Virus record (IMG/VR): IMGVR_UViG_3300024290_000007
Span: 1-44,277 of that record
DNA length: 44,277 nt
Origin: a virus
Strand: one strand, 5' to 3'
Shown here: piece after piece, positions 22,387 through 30,526 of the stretch
How positions within the stretch are numbered: the first letter of the stretch is position 1
Layout: each line of letters opens with the position of its first letter
Translations under genes and position numbers: made by a program
The notes under the pieces: generated by a model
What the model was told of the DNA's origin: nothing
The model's database searches: none
The model's input: the letters and a program-made list of their open reading frames with translations, nothing else

Positions 22387-23186
22387 TGCGCGGGCTCCTC
22401 GGCTGCAGCGCTGCCCGCAGCATCCGCCTCGCCCCACTGCTGGGTGCTGAGGTCCGTCTGCCGCTTGTACGGGTACCAGATCGACACCGTCTCCGTGGTC
22501 ACAGCTTGCCCCACGAGCGCAGCAAACTGCGCGACGTGCTCCTCGCAGGTGAAGAGCACCGCGACCCGCGCGAACGATCGGGGCGTGCCGTCGAACTCGG
22601 GCATACCCTTCCACTCGTCCTCGGCGACGTCCGGGATGTTGAGGTCCGGCATACCCCACTCGTTCAGCTTGATCGGGTCGAACTCCTTGAGCAGAACCTC
22701 GAGGTCGAACTCGCCCGTTGCGCCGCGGTGCAGGTAGATCGTCAGCTTCTCGCGCTCGAGCTCGGTCAGCTCGCGCGAGCAGACGCGGGCCTCAAGCTCG
22801 AAGTCGGGGCCGTGCTTCGCGGCGAGAACCTTCAGCCGCTGGTGCCCGTTGTAGACTTCCATGTTCGGGCCTACGGCGATCAGCTCCACCTGCCCGAACT
22901 CCTCGAACGAGTTGAGCAGGCGGGCGGACTGCGCCTCGTTGATCCGTCGCGGGTTCCTGGGCCACGGCATGAGCGCCCGCAGCTGCACCCGCTGCGTAGT
23001 CCACGCGAGCGCTGCTGCAGGAGCTGCAGGCGCAGGAGCTGCAGGCGCAGGAGCTGCAGGCGCAGGCGCGGGAGCTGCCGGGGCCTGCACACGCTTCAGC
23101 ACGCGCTTCGGGACGCGCTTCGGAACAGTCGCCGCAGACTGCGGCTTCGGGCTCGGGCGCTTGCGTTTCGGTGTTGCACTCGTCAT
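22383..23186 (-). CDS. ParB-like (sulfiredoxin-fold) protein with Ala/Pro linker
   Basis: A 267-residue protein starts at ATG 23186 (MTSATPKRKRPSPKPQ). A basic N-terminus and an Ala/Pro linker coded by 15-bp repeats lead into a ParB/Srx domain: LMPWPRNPRRINEAQSARLL, then EEFGQVELIAVG and the signature VYNGHQRLKVLAAKH (GHR-type NTP-binding box). The C-terminal 130 residues contain HLHRGA-like YLHRGATGEFDLEVLLKEF. Single ParB-like domains occur with DNA-modification genes in phages, and some are CTPases or nucleases. Coupling by GTGA to the glycosyltransferase implies a shared pathway (inference). Confidence 0.78.
   Translation of the reverse strand: MTSATPKRKRPSPKPQSAATVPKRVPKRVLKRVQAPAAPAPAPAAPAPAAPAPAAPAAALAWTTQRVQLRALMPWPRNPRRINEAQSARLLNSFEEFGQVELIAVGPNMEVYNGHQRLKVLAAKHGPDFELEARVCSRELTELEREKLTIYLHRGATGEFDLEVLLKEFDPIKLNEWGMPDLNIPDVAEDEWKGMPEFDGTPRSFARVAVLFTCEEHVAQFAALVGQAVTTETVSIWYPYKRQTDLSTQQWGEADAAGSAAAEEPAQ
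23021..23065 (-). repeat. 15-bp tandem repeat in the ParB-like linker
   Basis: Three exact copies of GAGCTGCAGGCGCAG lie at 23021-23035, 23036-23050 and 23051-23065 and encode PAPAA units. The unit shares CTGCAG and GCGCAG with the repeat at 20121-20165 in an unrelated gene. Confidence 0.9.
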
Positions 23187-23203
23187 GCGTTCTGCAGCCT
23201 TCG

Positions 23204-25696
23204 TCAGCAGGGGATCGACGCCATCAGGCCCAGTTGCCCCGGCGAAAGTGTGCCCGCTGCGATCGCGGTCGTCGTCCCTGTCGCGAACAGGAGCGCGTAG
23301 AAGTTGTGCACGCCCTCTGACGGACGCGCGTTTAGAGTCGACATCAACGCAGCATAGACGGTGGCCGCCGCGTTGCTGACAGTACGAAAGCCCGACGCCG
23401 ACGAGCTGGAGTCGGCTCCGATGCCCACCGCGCACGCGAAGCCCTTCGTGTCGATCGACCCGACCATCGTCAGCGGCCACGAGTCGCACTGAATGCCGCA
23501 CACGCCCGTGATGCGTGACGTCGTCACGCCGTCATACGGAAGCCATGTGCTCGCGGTCGGGATCGTGTAGGTCGACGTGGTCGCTTGCCACGAATATTGG
23601 AGCGGAACGCGGTTGTCCTGGTTCCAGATCCCGCAGATCGCAGGAGTGGTGCCACCACCCGTGAGAGCTTGGACGTACTGCGTCGCGCTCGAAGGCAAGA
23701 TCGTTCCGACATAGCGTCGCGTCGCGTCAATACCCTTCGTCCAAAACCCGTACGAGCTTTGCGAGATCGACGTCGATCGTGCGGTCGCGCTCGACCAATG
23801 TTGCAGCTCAAGCGCAATGCGCGCGGCCGTATTGACCGCATACGCAAAGACGTCGATCGGCCTTCCGGCAACGGCGCTAGTGATAGCGATCGACGGAATC
23901 GACGCCGTGTTGACCTGCACGTGATAGACGCCATCGGCGGCAACGATGCCGCTCGTCAGTGGGACAAACAGACTGATGTGTTGTCCGTTCCACGGTGTGA
24001 GGTAGACCGTGGAGAACGTGCCATCGGCAGCAATCGGCACCACGCTGGAAGTCGAGATACGCAGATTGTTTTGTGCCGCGCCGCCCGGAGGCACCCACAC
24101 GGCACTGGTCGCGGAGTTCGCCGTGAGCACGTTGCCGACCGTAAGCCCCGAGAGATTCGCGATCGAATCAACCTTGTTTTTGTCCGTGTTCGACATGAAG
24201 CCCGATGCGCCGCTCGTCGCAGCGTTCGGCATCGCGTGCACGTGGTCAGCACGCGCCAACTGGTTCGAGGTGCCGCCGTTGTTCGAGCCGCCTACCGTTA
24301 GACCGGTCGGCGTCCCCACCGACACGCTATGCGTGTGGTCACGTCGAGCTGCATCGGTGGCTGCGCCTGCAGCTGCAGTCGTCACAGTGATCTGCGTCGG
24401 CGCAGTGCTCGTCAGAGCTGCTGCGCCTGTAGCGATCCCCGCAAGCTTCACCTTCTCGGCGCCAGAAAAGAATCCGCTCACCGTCGTCGTTGCGTCAGCG
24501 TGCAGCGCTCCGCCGCCGAGGTTCCCGTGCACCCCAGCAGTGATCGGCCCAACGAGATGAATCTTGTTGCCGACGCGCGTCATGAAGTCGCCGCCAGTGA
24601 TCGGCGAGCCCGGCGAGATTTGGTCCCACTGACCGTCGCCGCGATATGTCCACATCGAGCCTGCGAACTTGGTGCCGTCGTCCACCACCACGAGCTGTCC
24701 GACTGGCGTGTCCTCCGGGAGCGGCAGCGCGCGCGGCCATGTGCCGTCGAATGTCTCCCAGAAACCGTTCTCGCTCGGGTCGCTCTGAGCAACCGCAAGC
24801 ACGGTGATGTTGGTGCCGTACCCGATCCCGTCTGTCTCGGCCCCGCCACTATTCCCGTAGAGGTCACTGGGCGCAGATACAATCGCGTCGACATGGATCG
24901 CGTTCGTGTACGCATCGCCCAGCGTCGGCCAGACCGCCGGACCCACGTCCGACCACGCAGCATGCTCTGCGTCGAGCGCAACCAAAACTTGACCCGCGGT
25001 CGGCGCTGCAGAGCTTGCGACCTCGACCGTTCCACCTGCGACTGCAATGCGCTTCGCGATGCCTGCCGTGTCGCTCACGAGTCCCCAGAGCGCAGCAGCG
25101 TCCTCGTGATAGAACACCCACTCATAGTCGGAGCCCGGCAGGAGCGCCGTGCTCGACGCGAGCACGCCATCGGTCCCTTGAATCTGCGACGCGCCGAGCA
25201 CACTAACAGTCACAGGCACTGTGACGTCACGCCCGACATACAGACCGAATCTAGAGTCTACTGGCGGCGCTTCGAGCGACGACACGATGTAGACCACGAC
25301 GGGCGTTACGCCGTCCGCCGGCTGCGATATGAATCCCCACGTGCCGGGTCCGATAGTCGCCGAGCCCACGCTGTTAGTCCAAAACTTGATGCCCGGATCG
25401 TAGTGCAGCCCAGGCACACGCCACTCCGCGTGCTCTGCGTCGACAGCAGTCAGCACCTGGCCTGCAACGGGAGGCGCAGCGTTCGAGACGTCGACAGGAT
25501 CGCCGGTGGTCTCGAGCCCGCCCGCATCGCTGCCTGCGCCTCCGCCTGGCTGCCAAGTTGCGTGCGTAGCGTCGACAGCTTTCAGCACGTCGCCAGGATT
25601 CGGCGGCGTTGAGTTAGACACGTTGACGGGTACGTCCGTCGTCGCGAGGTCCGCTGCGGTCGCGCCGCCCTGCAGTATGTTGTCGAGAAAGCTCAC
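23204..25696 (-). CDS. Tail fibre protein with repeated modules
   Basis: This 830-residue late protein starts at GTG 25696 behind GAGGTGA. It has the low-charge, Thr/Ser/Gly/Ala-rich composition of tail fibres. A module of about 30 residues recurs: GDVLKAVDATHATWQ (about 35-49), GQVLTAVDAEHAEWR (about 79-93), GQVLVALDAEHAAW (about 237-250) and GNVLTANSATSAVW further on. Such GQVL.A......W modules are typical of trimeric fibre shafts. The C-terminal 250 residues lack repeats and are the likely receptor-binding head. It lies after the baseplate genes, as expected. Confidence 0.8.
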   Translation of the reverse strand: MSFLDNILQGGATAADLATTDVPVNVSNSTPPNPGDVLKAVDATHATWQPGGGAGSDAGGLETTGDPVDVSNAAPPVAGQVLTAVDAEHAEWRVPGLHYDPGIKFWTNSVGSATIGPGTWGFISQPADGVTPVVVYIVSSLEAPPVDSRFGLYVGRDVTVPVTVSVLGASQIQGTDGVLASSTALLPGSDYEWVFYHEDAAALWGLVSDTAGIAKRIAVAGGTVEVASSAAPTAGQVLVALDAEHAAWSDVGPAVWPTLGDAYTNAIHVDAIVSAPSDLYGNSGGAETDGIGYGTNITVLAVAQSDPSENGFWETFDGTWPRALPLPEDTPVGQLVVVDDGTKFAGSMWTYRGDGQWDQISPGSPITGGDFMTRVGNKIHLVGPITAGVHGNLGGGALHADATTTVSGFFSGAEKVKLAGIATGAAALTSTAPTQITVTTAAAGAATDAARRDHTHSVSVGTPTGLTVGGSNNGGTSNQLARADHVHAMPNAATSGASGFMSNTDKNKVDSIANLSGLTVGNVLTANSATSAVWVPPGGAAQNNLRISTSSVVPIAADGTFSTVYLTPWNGQHISLFVPLTSGIVAADGVYHVQVNTASIPSIAITSAVAGRPIDVFAYAVNTAARIALELQHWSSATARSTSISQSSYGFWTKGIDATRRYVGTILPSSATQYVQALTGGGTTPAICGIWNQDNRVPLQYSWQATTSTYTIPTASTWLPYDGVTTSRITGVCGIQCDSWPLTMVGSIDTKGFACAVGIGADSSSSASGFRTVSNAAATVYAALMSTLNARPSEGVHNFYALLFATGTTTAIAAGTLSPGQLGLMASIPC

Positions 25697-25712
25697 AGTG
25701 TCACCTCAGCGC

Positions 25713-26474
25713 TTAGCGGTTGTTGAGGCCGTAGTTCGTGAACGCGAGTCGAAAGCCCCAGATGAACCCATCGTCGAACAGCGCGTTGCTGATGATGCGG
25801 GCGTAGTACGACTCGTTGGCGTTGTTGATGGTGTAGTTCCCCAGCGGGCACGTAGCGGTGTGCATACCTGCAAGCGAGCTAGCACCCGTGCCGATGCCGT
25901 TCTGAGCGGGGCCCGCTCCTGGGTCTGCAGCCCAATCAGTGATCGTCTGCCGCATGATGTTGAAGTCGAACGCGTCGTCAGACGGCCCACCGTTGTACTG
26001 AAACTGAGCCTCGACCAACTTGCAGCCCGATGGCAGCTCGATCGGGATATGCCAAACGCCGTCGTTCGCGAGCGCGAAGTTTTCGAGGATTGGGTTCGCG
26101 ATGCCCAGGCGGATGTTGCCTGCGTTGCCCGCTCCTCGCGCGAGCGACAGCTGCTTACGCACCGTGACGACGGCGCCCATGTAGAGCACGTCCTTGGACG
26201 AGTCGACCCACAGGTTACCCGCAACCTCGGTCGTGCTGTTCACGTGCAACGTCTGCATCGTCACAAGCTGCGTGAACGTGTTAGGCGCCGTGAACGTGTT
26301 GCTGACATCTTTCTTCGCAGCGACGTCAGTCACCAGCTTCATCGACTGCGTTCTGTTCGCGAGCTTCTGCGCGATCGCTGCAACCTTCTCGGCTGCGTCC
26401 GCGCGCGAGTCAGTGCCATCAGGCACAACAATGTTGAGGTCGAACGACGGGGTCTCGGCAATGGTATGCGCCAT
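25713..26474 (-). CDS. Tail fibre/baseplate-associated protein
   Basis: This 253-residue protein begins with helical residues 24-60 (DSRADAAEKVAAIAQKLANR) and a short repeat-like NTFTAPNTFTQLVT typical of phage fibre trimerisation stretches. A beta-rich domain follows (VWHIPIELPSGCKLVEAQFQ, YNGGPSDDAFDF) that looks like a receptor-binding or collar domain. It sits between the gpI-like tail protein and the long fibre. A fibre-connecting or short-fibre role is inferred from position. Confidence 0.65.
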   Translation of the reverse strand: MAHTIAETPSFDLNIVVPDGTDSRADAAEKVAAIAQKLANRTQSMKLVTDVAAKKDVSNTFTAPNTFTQLVTMQTLHVNSTTEVAGNLWVDSSKDVLYMGAVVTVRKQLSLARGAGNAGNIRLGIANPILENFALANDGVWHIPIELPSGCKLVEAQFQYNGGPSDDAFDFNIMRQTITDWAADPGAGPAQNGIGTGASSLAGMHTATCPLGNYTINNANESYYARIISNALFDDGFIWGFRLAFTNYGLNNR

Positions 26475-26478
26475 CTGA

Positions 26479-27159
26479 CTATCTCACTGGGACTCGAAAG
26501 CCTGTGTCGACACTGTTCCAAAGGCCTGGGCCGTTCCACGTCTCGCTCGCTGGGTAGTCCCAGAGCTCCGCGCCTGCAGGCATCACGATGATCTCTCCGA
26601 AGCAGTGCGCAGCGATCCAGTCGCGCGGGATGAGCACGAGGTCGTCTTCGTCTGCTGCAGTGAACTCGTCGCTGAAGTACAGCAGCGACCACTGCGCCCA
26701 GTCAGGGTGCAGCGGCAGCGACGGCGGCAGGTTGCGCGTGATCGTGCCGTCGACTGCCATCTCGTAGCGTGTGCCCGAGCGGTACCACAGCGCGATCGGG
26801 AAGTTATTCGGCGCGTAGTGGTACCAGAGCTGCTGCAGCAGTGCATACGCTCCGCCGCGTCGCCGATGGTCCTCGAACCAGCGTACGAGGCGCGCGGTGT
26901 AGTTCTCGGCAGTCTCCTCGAGCCCGCGGCGTATCCTGCGCTCGGCGCCGATCTCGGGGAGCGAGTCGCTCGAGTACAGGTTCGGGAAGCGCATCTTGAC
27001 GCCGGCAATGATGGCGTCGCCTGCAGCGTCGAGCTGCACCGCGATCGAGTAAAGCAGGCGCTGCGCAGTGCCCGTCTTGAGCCACGGCGGCACGCTGCGC
27101 CACATCGTGTCGCGGAACGTGATCAACGGCGCGTCGGGGTTCGGTGTTAGATCGCTCAT
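26479..27159 (-). CDS. Tail protein I-like baseplate component
   Basis: A 226-residue protein starts in an ATGA overlap with gpJ. Its N-terminal part (TMWRSVPPWLKTGTAQRLLY, then AGDAIIAGVKMRFPNLYSSD) and a helix with ERRIRRGLEETAENYTARLV match the style of P2 gpI / Mu gp48-type proteins, which lie after gpJ and attach fibres to the baseplate. The C-terminal half is Trp-rich. The family name is by gene order and resemblance, not a specific motif. Confidence 0.65.
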   Translation of the reverse strand: MSDLTPNPDAPLITFRDTMWRSVPPWLKTGTAQRLLYSIAVQLDAAGDAIIAGVKMRFPNLYSSDSLPEIGAERRIRRGLEETAENYTARLVRWFEDHRRRGGAYALLQQLWYHYAPNNFPIALWYRSGTRYEMAVDGTITRNLPPSLPLHPDWAQWSLLYFSDEFTAADEDDLVLIPRDWIAAHCFGEIIVMPAGAELWDYPASETWNGPGLWNSVDTGFRVPVR

Positions 27160-28316
27160 GGGTGGTATGCCTCCGGGGGCGGCACGAGCGTCAGCGTTAC
27201 GTTGATGGCCCCAGGCGTTGCGACCTGCGCGGGCGTGAGCGCCGTGTCGCTGCCTGCAAGCACAACGTGAAAGACCTCGGGCGCAACGCCTGCAATGGCG
27301 GTGCGTATGCCGTCCTGGAAGACATAACCCGTGGGCGGCGTGATGACGTTTCCGCCTACAGGCTGCGCGATGATGAACGTGGTCACTGCAGCCTGGATCG
27401 CGGCGATGAACTGCGCCGACGTCATGCCGCTGGTGTTGTAAGCGTAGACGGTCGCGTTCACGGAGATGATGAGCTGGACTGCGGGATGCACCACAGCTGT
27501 GATCGCCTGCGGCACTGCGTTCAGTTCGATGGCTGCAGTGGCGTACGGGACGTCAGTTGTCGGCAGCGTGCCCGTGCTCGTCGCGCAGTAGACGTCGATC
27601 AGTCCGTATCCGTTAGGCACAAGCGACACGCGTGTGATGTCGAGGTTCCGCCCGGTGGGGTCCGTCGCGTTGCGCAACGCGCTCGAGTACGCATCCCACG
27701 GCCCCATCGGTGAGAGCGCGCCAAGCATCTCGCTGCAGCGCTGCCGCAACGCAACGTCAGGCTCGGCGTCGACGCCTGTGATCGCTGCAGCGTTGTCGCA
27801 GCTCACGCCGAGCAGCGTGGTCACAAGCGCGTTGATCGCATGCGCTGCAGCGCTGCCGTCCGCGCCCGCTTCGATGGCAGCGACGCCCACCGTCGTGCTC
27901 GAGCTTGGGTTGATCGTGACCGGCCCAGTGTTGCGGTACGTCGCACCTGTCGTGCCGTTGCGCGCGATGAGGTCCCCGGCCTCCAGGATGTAGAGCCCGC
28001 CGCCCGCGTTCGTGAGCGTGAGCGTGCCGCTGGCGAACGTCGGGGCGTGCCGCTCGATCCCGTACACGTACCAGGCGACAAGCGTGAGCCAGTCGCCGGA
28101 CGACAGCGCCAAGAAGCCTGAGCGCGCGATGAGCGCCATCAGTTCTGTGTACGCAGCGAATACGCTCGACGCGCCCACGATCATCGTGCGCACCACTGAG
28201 CCCGACTTCCACGAAGTGGTGTTCACGCCGAGCTGCGCCAGCACCGCATAGATCGAGGCCTGCACCTCCTCGCGGCTCAGCGGTTGCGTCAGCTCGTCCA
28301 GCGTTAGTCTAGCCAT
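27156..28316 (-). CDS. Baseplate J-like protein
   Basis: A 386-residue protein starts at ATG 28316 (MARLTLDELTQPLSREEVQA). It has the gpJ plan: a helical N-terminus (ELMALIARSGFLALSSGDWL), a strand-rich domain with TGATYRNTGPV, then DAEPDVALRQRCSEMLGALS and a C-terminal domain (VTTFIIAQPVGGNVITPPTG). DVALRxR followed by a helix is the typical gpJ signature. It forms the wedge of the contractile-tail baseplate. It overlaps the upstream W-like gene by 8 bp. Confidence 0.88.
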   Translation of the reverse strand: MARLTLDELTQPLSREEVQASIYAVLAQLGVNTTSWKSGSVVRTMIVGASSVFAAYTELMALIARSGFLALSSGDWLTLVAWYVYGIERHAPTFASGTLTLTNAGGGLYILEAGDLIARNGTTGATYRNTGPVTINPSSSTTVGVAAIEAGADGSAAAHAINALVTTLLGVSCDNAAAITGVDAEPDVALRQRCSEMLGALSPMGPWDAYSSALRNATDPTGRNLDITRVSLVPNGYGLIDVYCATSTGTLPTTDVPYATAAIELNAVPQAITAVVHPAVQLIISVNATVYAYNTSGMTSAQFIAAIQAAVTTFIIAQPVGGNVITPPTGYVFQDGIRTAIAGVAPEVFHVVLAGSDTALTPAQVATPGAINVTLTLVPPPEAYHP

Positions 28317-28788
28317 GTTGGTTGATGCTCCCGACGAGCTGCACGCCGTCAGCCGTGACAAAGAACGTCAACGAGAACTCGTCGTCAGTTGCGTGCGGTG
28401 TGACTGCGATCACGACGGACATCGCCGAGCGCGAAGGGAACGTCAGCGTGACGTCCGCGTCCGACACGCGGTCATCCTTTAGGCTCTCGACACGTATCTG
28501 CGAGCGCAGCCCAGTGAGCGACGCTTGGGTCTGCCCGGTGTTCAGCCGCGCGCGCAGGTCGAGCCCATACGCGTTGTCGTCCAGCACGCTGGTGCGCGGC
28601 GAGATGTACCTGCGCGCAAGCGACTCGCCGATCGCGCGCGGCGTCATCGGGTCCACCTCTGCAGCGTCGGGCGTGATGTCGGTCACGCACGACAGGTCCG
28701 TGCCGTACCCGAGCGCCTGGGGCGCAACGCGATCGACCACCGGCAGCAGCGCGAGCTGCGCCGCGATGAAGTCGTGCAGCAACGTCAT
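28309..28788 (-). CDS. Baseplate W/gp25/gp46-like protein
   Basis: A 159-residue protein starts at ATG 28788 in an ATGA overlap. An early segment (ALGYGTDLSCVTDITPDAAE) and the following helix (GESLARRYISPRTSVLDDNA, YGLDLRARLN) fit the GPW_gp25 / Mu gp46 family that joins the baseplate wedge with gpJ. Its position directly upstream of gpJ supports this. Confidence 0.75.
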   Translation of the reverse strand: MTLLHDFIAAQLALLPVVDRVAPQALGYGTDLSCVTDITPDAAEVDPMTPRAIGESLARRYISPRTSVLDDNAYGLDLRARLNTGQTQASLTGLRSQIRVESLKDDRVSDADVTLTFPSRSAMSVVIAVTPHATDDEFSLTFFVTADGVQLVGSINQHG

Positions 28789-29996
28789 GGCGGGAACTCC
28801 GTTGGGTCGGGCTTCGCTGCGCCGGCAATCGACAGGCTGTCGCTGCCTTGCATGACGTTGCCGGTTGCATAGACACCGGGCCACGTGATCGTGCCCGTGA
28901 AGGGGGTGCCGGGGCTTCCGCCGATAGTCCCGCTGATGGCGCCTGTAGGCAGCGCTACGCGCACGATGTCCCCCTCGCGTGCTGCGCGCTTAGCGCTAGC
29001 GCCTGCAGGAGGCGCGAAGCCTTCCGCCCCGTAGGCTGCGTAGGACACAACGAACGGACGGCTCCTGCTGCCTTCCGCGAAGGCCACGAGCACAATCCCG
29101 CCCGTGGTTACCTGGGACCGGACAGCCGTGGCCCCAGGCAGCACCGTGATGGCGCGCAGGTCCGGGAGCCCGAGCGTGGTGTCCACAGCCTGCAGGTCGA
29201 GCCTGTCATCGCCCCCGCGCTGGACAACGCGGTAGCGGTAAACGCCGAACAGCTGGCTGTCCATCGCGCGCTGCACGATGCCTTCGAGCAGCACAGCAAG
29301 GCGGCCGGGCTGCTGCTCGGTGCCTCCCAACCAGACGTGAAAGCTCAGCGGCTCATCCCCGCTCGCGGTGATCTCCATCTCGCGGATGGTGCTCGTGCGG
29401 TCGATCCCGTCCGTGAGCGTTGCGCCCACCTGGATGGTGGTCGGGTCGTCGGCGATGAGCTTTGCTGTGCGCTCTGCAGGGTCGAACGAAATGACGGTGT
29501 AGCTCGCAGCCTGGAGCGCGCGCTCTGGACGAGGCCCGACCTGCGTCACGCCTGCGTAGTCCACCCACCACGCAGCGCCGCCGATCGCACGCGACAGCGC
29601 GCGGGAGGCTGGGCCCGCCTCGCGTGCAAAGTCGCTGCCTATGCGTTCGCGCGCAGGCACGAAGGCGCCCAGCGTCTCGCCCACTTCGCGCGCTGCATCC
29701 TGCGCCACGAGCAACGCCTTGACGCCTGCGTCGTTGTGATAGCCGAGCCGCCCGATTGGTCGTGACCACCCTGCAGCGCCGCCGGCGATCCGTATCCACC
29801 GCTGGTCGCCGTACACGCCTTGCATGTCGGGGATCGGCGCGCCTACGAGCGTCAGCGGCCCAATGCGCAGCGTCACGCGCTCGCCGAGCTCGGCTGCGTC
29901 GGGCAAGTGCAGCTCTGCGGTCCACGGGCCGACGTAGCCGACCGTGACCTTGGCGCGAACACAAGTGTGGCCGTTGGCGGTTACGTACGCGGTCAT
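28785..29996 (-). CDS. Baseplate hub/spike-like protein (gp44/gp45-type)
   Basis: This 403-residue protein is likely a baseplate hub or spike component. The N-terminal region (GERVTLRIGPLTLVGAPIPD) resembles strand patterns of hub proteins. The C-terminal third is an OB-fold/gpV-like region: ITVLPGATAVRSQVTTGGIV, LVAFAEGSRSRPFVVSYAAY, and REGDIVRVALPTGAISGTIG. It looks like a fusion of hub and spike-base domains, longer than a typical gpV (about 200 residues). It has ATGA overlaps on both sides. Exact homology needs a profile search. Confidence 0.65.
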   Translation of the reverse strand: MTAYVTANGHTCVRAKVTVGYVGPWTAELHLPDAAELGERVTLRIGPLTLVGAPIPDMQGVYGDQRWIRIAGGAAGWSRPIGRLGYHNDAGVKALLVAQDAAREVGETLGAFVPARERIGSDFAREAGPASRALSRAIGGAAWWVDYAGVTQVGPRPERALQAASYTVISFDPAERTAKLIADDPTTIQVGATLTDGIDRTSTIREMEITASGDEPLSFHVWLGGTEQQPGRLAVLLEGIVQRAMDSQLFGVYRYRVVQRGGDDRLDLQAVDTTLGLPDLRAITVLPGATAVRSQVTTGGIVLVAFAEGSRSRPFVVSYAAYGAEGFAPPAGASAKRAAREGDIVRVALPTGAISGTIGGSPGTPFTGTITWPGVYATGNVMQGSDSLSIAGAAKPDPTEFPP

Positions 29997-30526
29997 GGGT
30001 TCCCCGCGTCACGCGCAGCCTTCAGCAGCTGCGCTTCGTCCGTTAGTTCCTGGATGCGTTGCTCGCGCGGGTCTGCAGGCGTTGCGTCGGCGCCGTCAGG
30101 CTTGCTGAGCGCCATGCCGTAGCGTCGCCACTCGATGCACTTGCACTCGATGGTCCAGACGCCGTCCTCGGTCTGCTCGGGCGCAGTCACGTCCTCGATG
30201 ACCAGGTGCGTAATGCCGACCTCGTTCAACTGCGGGTGGTCCACGTCGAGCGCCTTCGCGCGCTGCCCGATAGGCGGGCGCATCAGGATCGGACGGATCG
30301 CGGCCCACTCCTCCCAGTGCTCCGCCGTGAGCAGCTTGAAGCGCAGCGTGAACCGGCTGAGCGCCGTGCCGCGGTAAATCAAGATCGCGCCCGTCATGGC
30401 GTAGCCGGCCTGTTCGTCCCACTTGCGTGGCGACGAAGCGCCTGCGACCTCGAGGAGCCCAGGTGTTAGATACCCGCCGAGCAGGCACCGATCGATCGGC
30501 GCGTCGATGGGGTTCCAGGTCGTCAT
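29993..30526 (-). CDS. Tail/baseplate protein downstream of tape measure
   Basis: A 177-residue protein starts at ATG 30526 in an ATGA overlap with the tape measure stop. It has a strand-rich core (GAILIYRGTALSRFTLRFKL, VGITHLVIEDVTAPEQTEDG) and a helical tail (REQRIQELTDEAQLLKAARD). Genes at this position in contractile phages encode small baseplate or DNA-circulation-type hub adaptors. I do not recognise a specific family. EWRRYG and the RPILMRPP segment are notable conserved-looking stretches. Confidence 0.6.
   Translation of the reverse strand: MTTWNPIDAPIDRCLLGGYLTPGLLEVAGASSPRKWDEQAGYAMTGAILIYRGTALSRFTLRFKLLTAEHWEEWAAIRPILMRPPIGQRAKALDVDHPQLNEVGITHLVIEDVTAPEQTEDGVWTIECKCIEWRRYGMALSKPDGADATPADPREQRIQELTDEAQLLKAARDAGNP

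Noticed and set aside
24329-25612. Long plus-strand frame opposite the tail fibre gene
   Set aside because: It is Arg/His-rich antisense shadow with no motif or ribosome site. The minus strand fits a fibre with repeated modules.
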